In this document: piece after piece, positions 58,683 to 64,000 of the stretch
Layout of the letters: every line of letters begins with the position of its first letter
How positions within the stretch are numbered: the stretch's first letter is position 1
Origin: an alpha proteobacterium SCGC AAA536-K22
Lineage (GTDB): Bacteria > Pseudomonadota > Alphaproteobacteria > Puniceispirillales > Marisalimonadaceae
DNA: 64,000 nucleotides
NCBI GenBank assembly: GCA_000421325.1
Contig: ATWQ01000005.1
Location: forward strand, 39,517-103,516
Direction: 5' to 3'
Program-made: the position numbers and the translations under genes
The notes under the pieces: generated by a model
The model's input: only the letters and a program-made list of their open reading frames with translations
What the model was told of the DNA's origin: nothing
The model's database searches: none

Positions 58683-59823
58683 GAAAAAAATTTTGTTACT
58701 TGGCAGTGGGGAATTAGGAAAAGAATTAACTATCAGTCTTAAAAGAATTGGATGTCACGTTGTTGCTTGCGATTCTTATGATAATGCCCCTGCGATGCAA
58801 GTAAGCGACCAATTTGAAGTATTCAATATGCTCGATAGTGATAAACTTAATGAAGTAATAAAGACACATAAACCAGACTTAATAGTTCCTGAAGTGGAAG
58901 CTATTGAAACACATGTTTTGATAGAGGCAGAGAAAAATGGCAAAAATGTAATTCCTTCAGCCAAGGCAGTGAATTTAACTATGAATAGAGATAGAATTAG
59001 AGACAGAGCAAAAATTTTAGGCTTGCCAACAGCTAAATTCGCTTATGCTGAAACAGTAGAACAATTAATTTCAGAAGCTAAAAAGATTGGAACCAAAGTA
59101 GCAGTAAAACCAGTGATGAGTTCTTCTGGTAAAGGTCAAAGTTATGCAACTACCGAAGACGAATTAAAAAGTTCCTGGAAATTTGCTATTGAAGGGATGA
59201 GGGGAAATAGAAAACGCGTAATAGTTGAAGAATTTATTGACTTTGATTATGAGATAACTCTTTTAACTATACTTGAAAAATCAGGCAATGTTTCCTTTTG
59301 TGAACCAATTGGACACTTTCAAGAACGAGGTGATTATCAGTATAGTTGGCAGCCCGCCGATTGTTCAAAAAATGTAATTCTCAATGCACAAGATGCCGCA
59401 CGTAAAATGGTATTAGACCTAGGGGGATCTGGAATTTTTGGAGTTGAGTTCTTTATTGATAAACAAAGCAGAGTTATTTTTAGTGAATTAAGCCCTCGCC
59501 CACATGATACTGGGATGGTAACAATGTATACTCAAAATTATAGTCAATTTGATATTCATGCTAGGGCTTTGTTAGGATTACCTTTGCCAGAAATAAAATT
59601 GAAGCAATCTGGTGCTAGTCATGTAATATTGGCTGAAGAAAATGCAACAGGAAATTATTCAATAGAAGGTGTTGAAAAAGCTTTAGAAGATAAAAGTGTA
59701 GATTTTAGAATTTTTGGAAAACCGTTTTTAAAATCATATCGTAGAATGGGAGTCATACTAGCTGAAAATTTAGAAAAAGCAAAAATTGCGGCAAAAAAAA
59801 TATCTGTTAAATCCAAGACATAG
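58681..59823 (+). CDS. purT: Formate-dependent phosphoribosylglycinamide formyltransferase
   Basis: Uses formate and ATP to formylate GAR in purine synthesis, sparing 10-formyl-THF. 380 residues, ATP-grasp: KILLLGSGELGKELTISLKR, VVACDSYDNAPAMQVSDQ, VPEVEAIET, AVKPVMSSSGKGQSY (ATP loop), EEFIDFDYEITLLT, GIFGVEFFID, FSELSPRPHDTGMVT, HARALLGLPLPEI and ARRMGV-like C-terminus. An AAAAGG site precedes the ATG. Fits with the folate-linked genes that follow. Confidence 0.97.
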   Translation: MKKILLLGSGELGKELTISLKRIGCHVVACDSYDNAPAMQVSDQFEVFNMLDSDKLNEVIKTHKPDLIVPEVEAIETHVLIEAEKNGKNVIPSAKAVNLTMNRDRIRDRAKILGLPTAKFAYAETVEQLISEAKKIGTKVAVKPVMSSSGKGQSYATTEDELKSSWKFAIEGMRGNRKRVIVEEFIDFDYEITLLTILEKSGNVSFCEPIGHFQERGDYQYSWQPADCSKNVILNAQDAARKMVLDLGGSGIFGVEFFIDKQSRVIFSELSPRPHDTGMVTMYTQNYSQFDIHARALLGLPLPEIKLKQSGASHVILAEENATGNYSIEGVEKALEDKSVDFRIFGKPFLKSYRRMGVILAENLEKAKIAAKKISVKSKT

Positions 59824-59825
59824 AA

Positions 59826-60647
59826 TTATTGTAGAATTGGTATTTCAGCATCTTCTTCAATATCAGTAATCAGCATATAACCAGGTGTATGTGATATACA
59901 AAATGGAACTGAAGAATCTAATATTGCATTTTGAGGGGTTACACCACAAGCCCAAAAAACATTTACTTCATCTTTTAATAATGATCTAGGAGCATCTCCC
60001 CAATCAGGTTTAGAAATATTTAAAATACCAATTTCATCAGGACTACCATAATGTATGGGCTTTCCATGCGCCCAATGAAATGATTTACAAATATTCATAA
60101 CATTATTAACTTGATTTTTTTTGAAAATTCTCATTGAAACAACCATGCTGTTTCCAAAAGGACCACACTTTATATTTTTAATATTTGTTTTATACATAGG
60201 AACGACTTTGTTTTCATTAATATGTTCTATTGTAAAGCCATGCCTAATAAGAGAATGTTCAAATGTAAATGAGCAGCCTATTGCAAATGCAATAAGGGTT
60301 TCATTCCACAAATTTTTGATTTCATGAACCGTGCTGTCAAGTTTTCCATTTTTATAAATGTTGTAAGATGGAACGTCTGTTCTAACATCAATGCTATCAC
60401 CCAAAGTTTTTAGAAAAGGAACACCAACGTCGGATACACCTACAAGTGGACATGCTTTAGGATTTCTTTGACAAAAAATCATAAAATCTAAAGCATATTT
60501 CTTTTCTAAGATAATGAGGTTTGTTTGGAGCATGTTTTTTGATAAACCAGCAGTTTGACCTTTATACTCTCCTGACCTGATTATTGCTCTTAATTGCTCA
60601 TTATTAAAAGTTTTAGCTTTATCATAGAGACCTGCAACATTTCCCAT
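59826..60647 (-). CDS. DUF1445 / D-glutamate cyclase-like putative hydro-lyase
   Basis: 273 residues. Family pattern: RAIIRSGEYKGQTAGLSKNMLQ, TNLIILEKKYALDFMIFCQRNPKACPL (in parts), IDVRTDVPSYNIYKNGKL, WNETLIAFAIGCSFTFE, and CGVTPQNAI with HTPGYMLITDI near the C-terminus. The family includes mammalian D-glutamate cyclase, while bacterial members are mostly uncharacterised. Convergent with purT (2-base gap), 22 bases after the metF-like gene and probably co-transcribed with it. Confidence 0.88.
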   Translation of the reverse strand: MGNVAGLYDKAKTFNNEQLRAIIRSGEYKGQTAGLSKNMLQTNLIILEKKYALDFMIFCQRNPKACPLVGVSDVGVPFLKTLGDSIDVRTDVPSYNIYKNGKLDSTVHEIKNLWNETLIAFAIGCSFTFEHSLIRHGFTIEHINENKVVPMYKTNIKNIKCGPFGNSMVVSMRIFKKNQVNNVMNICKSFHWAHGKPIHYGSPDEIGILNISKPDWGDAPRSLLKDEVNVFWACGVTPQNAILDSSVPFCISHTPGYMLITDIEEDAEIPILQ

Positions 60648-60669
60648 TATCTGAATCCCTTTTAAGTCA

Positions 60670-61560
60670 TTATATAAAATTTGAAATAACAGAGGCTATA
60701 TCTTGTTCTTGTTTATAACCCATTAAGTGAACCCCGCTTACACCACTTATTAATTTATATTTTTCAATTAATTCAATACAAATTTTTATACCTTCTATTT
60801 TTTCATCATTAGAATTTTCAATTCTGGTAATTATTTTTTCAGGAATATTAATACCAAACAAATTTTTATTCATCCATCTCGCGCTTTTAGCAGATCGAAT
60901 TACTCCTAAGCCAATAATGAAATAAGCTTTGTCAGTAATACCAAGTTTATTTAACTTCATCATATAATTTTTTAAAACCACTTCATCAAAAGCATATTGA
61001 GTTTGAAAAAATTCTACTCCAGCATTAATTTTTTTAATCAGGTTTGCTCCGTCAAAATCATCTTTCACTTCAAAAGGTGTGTCAGCTCCGCCAATGAAAA
61101 ATTCTGGTGCATCTTCAATTTTTCTCCCAGAAGGATATGTTTTATTAATTTTAATATCGTGGGCAGTTTTCAATAAACTTATTGTATCTAAATCTCGAAC
61201 CTCTCTTGTTTCTGGCTGGTCACCCCCTTTCACCTCATCTCCATATAAACAAAGTATATTAGGAACATTTAAAGCCCATCCACCTAACAAATCGCCTTGA
61301 ATTGCAATTCTATTCCTGTCTCTTGTAGTGAATTGTAATACTGGCTCAATTGAATTTTGAGCCAATATTACTGCTGTTGCCAATGCGGACATATGAGATT
61401 TAGCGCCCGCACCATCAGTAACATTTACCGCATCAGCTAAATACTTTAAACACTCAACTTGCTTAATAATAACTTCTTTATTTCCTGAGTCTGGTGGGGA
61501 AGTTTCAGCAGTAAAAACAAATTTATTTTCTTGTAGTGAATTTCTTAATTTACTTTTCAT
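60670..61560 (-). CDS. Methylenetetrahydrofolate reductase family protein (MetF-like)
   Basis: 296 residues of the MTHFR TIM-barrel family: FTAETSPPDSGNKEVI with the catalytic Glu (FTAE), DAVNVTDGAGAKSHMS, LQFTTRDRNRIAIQGDLLG, GIPNILCLYGDE-like NVPNILCLYGD with the FAD region, FFIGGADTPFE, and FFQTQYAFDEV (conserved Gln). It interconverts 5,10-methylene-THF and 5-methyl-THF. Divergent from dmdA across 50 bases, so it may run in the oxidising direction, receiving methyl-THF formed by DmdA (inference). A methionine-biosynthesis role is the alternative. Confidence 0.88.
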   Translation of the reverse strand: MKSKLRNSLQENKFVFTAETSPPDSGNKEVIIKQVECLKYLADAVNVTDGAGAKSHMSALATAVILAQNSIEPVLQFTTRDRNRIAIQGDLLGGWALNVPNILCLYGDEVKGGDQPETREVRDLDTISLLKTAHDIKINKTYPSGRKIEDAPEFFIGGADTPFEVKDDFDGANLIKKINAGVEFFQTQYAFDEVVLKNYMMKLNKLGITDKAYFIIGLGVIRSAKSARWMNKNLFGINIPEKIITRIENSNDEKIEGIKICIELIEKYKLISGVSGVHLMGYKQEQDIASVISNFI

Positions 61561-61610
61561 AAAAAATGTCCAAAGTGATTTAAGTTTTTATTTAAAGGGG
61601 GGAATTTAAA

Positions 61611-62711
61611 ATGTCTAATGATTTTTTTACTACATCTAATAGAATAAAAAAAACCCCTTTTACTTCACGAAATGAAAAGGCAGGCGTAAAAAAACATAGT
61701 GTTTATAATAATACTTTAATACCAACTATATTCAAATCTCTGAAAGGTGATTATTTGCATCTAATAAAACATGTTCAGTTATGGGATGTATGTGCACAAA
61801 AAGTTATAGAAGTGAGGGGAAATAAAGCTTTTGCTCTTATAAAATATTTGTTTTGCAGGGATTTTACAAAAGTTATCCCTGGTAGAGCTTACTATGCACC
61901 AATAGTAAATTTTGAAGGTGGTTTATTAAATGACCCAGTTATTTTTTGCATAGATGAAGATCATTTTTTGATTTCATTATCAGACTCTGATTTATTTAAT
62001 TGGACGTCAGCAATTAATAATGCAAAGGAATTTTATGCTAATGTAAATGAAACTGATATAATAACTATGGCTATTCAAGGTCCAAAATCAGAACAAACAA
62101 TGTTAAAAATATTTGGTGAAGAAATTAAATCTTTAAAGATTTTTACTTTTAGAAAATTTATATTTAACAATGAATCAGTCATCATATCAAAGACAGGATT
62201 TAGTAAACAATCTGGATATGAAATATTACTATTAAACCCTGAAAATGGAACCGCTTTATGGGATTTAATTATTCAAAAAGGTGAAGAATTCTCTATAAAG
62301 GTGGGATGTCCTAACATGATAGAAAGAGTGGAAGGTAACCTTCTAAGTTATGGAAATGAAATGACAAACAAAGATTTTCCTCACGATTGTGGATTAGGAA
62401 AATATTGTAATCTTGAATCTGACTACGATTTTATCGGAAAAACCGCTTTATTAAAACTAAAAGAAACTGGATTTAACAAAACTATTTATCAAATTCAATT
62501 TGATTTTGAAGATAAAATAAAACCTATATTTTATAGTAATTTGCCAGTTTTTAAAAAAGAAAATGAAGTTGGAAAAGCAACTTCTATAGTTTGGTCGCCA
62601 AAATATTCGAAATACATTGGTTTTTTTATTGCTAATAAAAATATTGAACAAGATTTAAATGATCATTATATCCTGAATAAAATAAAATTTGATCTAATTG
62701 AAATTGATTAA
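61611..62711 (+). CDS. dmdA: DMSP demethylase DmdA or close GcvT-family homologue
   Basis: 366 residues, GcvT fold. Compared from memory with SAR11 and roseobacter DmdA, the correspondences are strong: RIKKTPFTSRNEKAGVK, VYNNTLIPTIF, HVQLWDV, CRDFTK, GRAYYAPIV, LLNDPV (Asp108, folate-site position), AIQGPKS, GFSKQSGYEI (Glu204), GCPNMIERVEGNLLSYGN and GLGKYCN...DFIGKTAL. DmdA moves a methyl from dimethylsulfoniopropionate to tetrahydrofolate, giving methylmercaptopropionate. An AAAGGGGGG ribosome site precedes the ATG. Other GcvT-like demethylases cannot be fully excluded without a phylogeny. Confidence 0.8.
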   Translation: MSNDFFTTSNRIKKTPFTSRNEKAGVKKHSVYNNTLIPTIFKSLKGDYLHLIKHVQLWDVCAQKVIEVRGNKAFALIKYLFCRDFTKVIPGRAYYAPIVNFEGGLLNDPVIFCIDEDHFLISLSDSDLFNWTSAINNAKEFYANVNETDIITMAIQGPKSEQTMLKIFGEEIKSLKIFTFRKFIFNNESVIISKTGFSKQSGYEILLLNPENGTALWDLIIQKGEEFSIKVGCPNMIERVEGNLLSYGNEMTNKDFPHDCGLGKYCNLESDYDFIGKTALLKLKETGFNKTIYQIQFDFEDKIKPIFYSNLPVFKKENEVGKATSIVWSPKYSKYIGFFIANKNIEQDLNDHYILNKIKFDLIEID

Positions 62712-62799
62712 ATTTAATATTTTTATCTAGTGTGATTGCATTTCAAGCACTAATAATATTAATAAATTAAAATAATGTTAAAATTGGTCCGTAATAGTA

Positions 62800-62874
62800 T
62801 AGAACGGTTGAAGAGTTTTAAATTCTTGACATTTTCGTTGTCAACGAGATGCTCTACCACTTAGCTACGCCCGC
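62800..62874 (-). pseudogene. Decayed tRNA gene (tRNA-Gly(GCC)-derived, anticodon now GAC)
   Basis: 75 bases that thread exactly on a tRNA: acceptor GCGGGCG, TA, D arm GCTA-AGTGGTA-GAGC, anticodon arm TCTCG-TTGACAA-CGAAA, variable ATGTC, T arm AAGAA-TTTAAAA-CTCTT, acceptor CAACCGT, then TCTA in place of TCCA. The 5' acceptor and D/T sequences are those of bacterial tRNA-Gly(GCC). Mismatches: two in the acceptor stem, one in the D stem, one in the anticodon stem, one in the T stem. Invariant C56 of the T loop is T. The anticodon would read Val (GAC), but such a molecule is unlikely to function. Nearly all changes are G/C to A/T. Confidence 0.8.
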
Positions 62875-62897
62875 TTAGTTCATTGAAAATTCAACTA

Positions 62898-62911
62898 TAA
62901 GGTTAACCTTA
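62898..62911. repeat. 14-bp perfect palindrome near the tRNA relic
   Basis: TAAGGTTAACCTTA, 24 bases upstream (minus-strand sense) of the tRNA relic. Possible operator or core of a recombination site; no second copy was noticed in the window. Confidence 0.45.
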
Positions 62912-63036
62912 GAATAGATAGAAAATGTGTCAGTATGCTTTTTTTTGCCTACCCTTTTGTATACTGCAATAAAACTCAATATTGGTGATACTCTAAATCG
63001 GTAAATTTACAAAAATGGGTTAATTATCTTATAAAA

Positions 63037-63579
63037 TTACGATCTTGTTTTTTGATAATCTAACATCCACTTCTCGAAAACTAATATTGCATCATCCATA
63101 TCAGGTGTTTTATTAGGATGTTTTTTGGCTCTTCCTAGCATAGTAGATACAACATTTACTTGATACCTAGTATCTCTATGTTTAATGGCATCTATTGTAT
63201 AGATTGCTTTATCTCTATTCTTGAAACCTAGACCTTTCAATGTTGTTTCTGGTTTGTAGTCTGAATATAAGGATAGGTTAAGAGGTTGTACTTTGCCCTC
63301 AGTATTATCCCTACTCATTGGCATAGAGTCTATAAGGTCAAATATTTTCTGGGGATCTAAGGTTGAAAATTCTTTCTTTAACGTCCCGTCATAACCTATT
63401 AATTTAACAGAGAAGTTAAGACTTTTTCTCCTGTGCGACATTAATTTCACATGTCTCTTATGAAAGTCTTTTATGTATTTTTGATAAAGTTCTTTGGATA
63501 TTTTGTAGTTCTTATCTCTATAGCATGTGGTATTTAACAAAAGGATTCTACATTTCCATTTATATTTTGATAAATCCAT
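63037..63579 (-). CDS. DUF4174-like protein with an unassigned C-terminal domain
   Basis: 180 residues, no signal peptide. Residues ~1-95 match my recollection of the DUF4174 pattern: YKWKCRILLLN at the start, FSVKLIGYDGTLKKEF, then IFDLIDSMPMSRDN, corresponding to 'W..R.LL', 'LIGKDGG.K' and 'lf.lIDaMPMR'. Residues ~100-180 (YKPETTLKGLGFKN, AIYTIDAIKHRDTRYQVNVVSTM, AKKHPNKTPDMDDAILVFEKW) form a separate helical unit that I believe occurs alone in marine bacteria but cannot name. Functions are unknown. Weak ribosome site; ATG at 63579. Confidence 0.75.
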   Translation of the reverse strand: MDLSKYKWKCRILLLNTTCYRDKNYKISKELYQKYIKDFHKRHVKLMSHRRKSLNFSVKLIGYDGTLKKEFSTLDPQKIFDLIDSMPMSRDNTEGKVQPLNLSLYSDYKPETTLKGLGFKNRDKAIYTIDAIKHRDTRYQVNVVSTMLGRAKKHPNKTPDMDDAILVFEKWMLDYQKTRS

Positions 63580-63595
63580 TATTAGCTAAGTTTTA

Positions 63596-63748
63596 TTAAC
63601 TATCTTGTGTGTTGGGAATATCATTTTCAATTTCACTGATTTTATCTTTTTTCTTTTTCATCTTACAAAGCTCTTTAAAAGCTAAACCAGTTAGAATACC
63701 AACGCTCATTCCAATTATAGTTCCTTTAATTATTCCCAATCCAAACAT
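63596..63748 (-). CDS. Small glycine-rich single-span membrane protein
   Basis: 50 codons, ATG at 63748 with a strong AGGAGA ribosome site. Residues 1-25 form a Gly-spaced transmembrane helix (FGLGIIKGTIIGMSVGILTG), followed by a basic KMKKKKDK cluster and a short acidic tail, so the C-terminus probably lies in the cytoplasm. The strong ribosome site and the glycine-zipper helix support a real gene. Function unknown. Ten bases after the next small gene on the same strand. Confidence 0.65.
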   Translation of the reverse strand: MFGLGIIKGTIIGMSVGILTGLAFKELCKMKKKKDKISEIENDIPNTQDS

Positions 63749-63757
63749 TATTATCTC

Positions 63758-63883
63758 CTAATTATTGATCCATAAAATTAATTGATGTAAACCCAAAACA
63801 ACTCCTAAGAAAATATAAAGCCTTATCTGGGATTTTAGTAATGGCCTGACTACAAATTTATGGATATCTTGCATATTCTTCAT
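63758..63883 (-). CDS. Small single-span membrane protein
   Basis: 41 codons from ATG 63883; a second in-frame ATG at 63874 is possible. A basic N-terminus (MKNMQDIHKFVVRPLLKSQ) precedes one hydrophobic helix (IRLYIFLGVVLGLHQLILWI), ending INN. Its pairing with the small gene 10 bases downstream suggests a two-gene operon of tiny membrane proteins. I do not recognise the family with certainty. The ribosome site is weak. Confidence 0.5.
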   Translation of the reverse strand: MKNMQDIHKFVVRPLLKSQIRLYIFLGVVLGLHQLILWINN

Positions 63884-63970
63884 CTAATGTTTTTTAAGTA
63901 TTATTTCAATACCTTTTAATAATATTACAGAAGGTCATGTTTATCGTGTTTAAATTAAAAAATTTAGTAC

Positions 63971-64000
63971 ATGACCATTAAGGAAGATATGAGTGTTTTT
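63971..64000 (+). CDS. Possible start of a plus-strand gene cut by the window end
   Basis: An open frame from ATG 63971 (MTIKEDMSVF) runs to the window edge; an in-frame ATG at 63989 follows AAGGAAG but with too short a spacing. Only ten codons are visible, so neither the product nor the reality of the gene can be judged. Confidence 0.25.
   Translation, partial: MTIKEDMSVF

Larger units (their letters stand above)
62712..63036. other. 325-base gene-free region after dmdA
   Basis: The longest gap in the window. It holds the tRNA-Gly relic at 62800-62874 and a 14-bp palindrome at 62898-62911. The rest is AT-rich with no reading frame, ribosome site or convincing hairpin terminator that I can support. 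It marks the change from compact core genes to a looser tail. Confidence 0.7.

Noticed and set aside
61561..61610. SAM or folate-type riboswitch between metF and dmdA
   Set aside because: Only 50 bases, mostly ribosome sites and A/T sequence.
62800..62874. Functional tRNA-Val(GAC)
   Set aside because: The anticodon reads GAC, but the body matches tRNA-Gly, five stem positions are mismatched and the T loop lacks C56; treated as a relic.

Overview
This window is chromosomal DNA from an AT-rich (roughly 30% G+C by eye), gene-dense alphaproteobacterium, most likely a free-living marine lineage with a streamlined genome. The evidence is: the classic alphaproteobacterial origin neighbourhood (coaE-dnaQ-secB on one side, hemE-rho-mnmE-mnmG-rsmG-parA-parB on the other); a CcrM-type GANTC methyltransferase; a DmdA-like DMSP demethylase next to a betaine/DMSP-type ABC transporter; intergenic gaps that are mostly a few bases; and convergent genes whose ends overlap. 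I cannot place it to genus. Composition and gene order would suit SAR11-like, HIMB59/AEGEAN-169-like or similar low-GC marine groups.

Layout. 1-5040: start of mutS, maeB, a PfkB sugar/nucleoside kinase, a lipoprotein and dapB. 5089-8898: heat-shock operon grpE-dnaK-dnaJ running into dapB, with no hrcA. 9050-15538: rph-rdgB-hemW, then an envelope group (LpoA/LppC-like lipoprotein, rsmI, a DolP-like BON lipoprotein) and gshB. 15535-19577: histidine operon hisB-hisH-(GNAT)-hisA-hisF-hisE-HIT on the minus strand. 19599-22565: Smr protein, Tim44-like protein, secB, dnaQ, coaE. 22566-22851: the probable replication origin, with two perfect DnaA boxes in an inverted repeat. 22852-31140: hemE-hemJ-rho-mnmE-mnmG-rsmG-parA-parB, with two perfect parS sites (25621-25636 and 28879-28894, the second inside rsmG). 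31130-35700: holA-lptE-leuS-DUF3576 lipoprotein. 35785-37031: a porin with its own intrinsic terminator. 37032-46215: yggS, ribA, a degenerate response regulator, tRNA-Gln, ispE, a TPR lipoprotein, a divergent uracil-DNA glycosylase homologue, slt, moaB, rnhB. 46332-53319: ccrM with an upstream DnaA box, malate synthase G, and the nucleotide-sugar genes pgm/manB, galU, ugd. 53309-56345: ABC transporter proVWX. 56615-62711: an unknown membrane-anchored protein, an alpha/beta hydrolase, a methyltransferase, purT, a DUF1445 protein, a metF-like gene and dmdA, making a one-carbon/osmolyte-methyl region. 62712-64000: a sparser accessory-looking tail with a decayed tRNA-Gly gene, a DUF4174-like protein with an unknown C-terminal region, and two tiny membrane proteins.

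How the parts work together. The middle of the window is the chromosome's replication and segregation centre: oriC, parS and ParAB lie within about 9 kb, and ccrM about 23 kb away carries a DnaA box that could couple its expression to replication. The last 10 kb suggests uptake of methylated osmolytes (ProVWX), removal of a methyl group to tetrahydrofolate (DmdA), interconversion of folate C1 units (MetF-like) and use of formate in purine synthesis (PurT). No CRISPR array, insertion sequence, rRNA operon or intact prophage was seen. The most unusual items are the tRNA pseudogene, the uracil-DNA glycosylase homologue lacking several signature residues, the receiver domain without its phosphoacceptor, the DUF4174 fusion, and the almost complete absence of terminator space between convergent genes.
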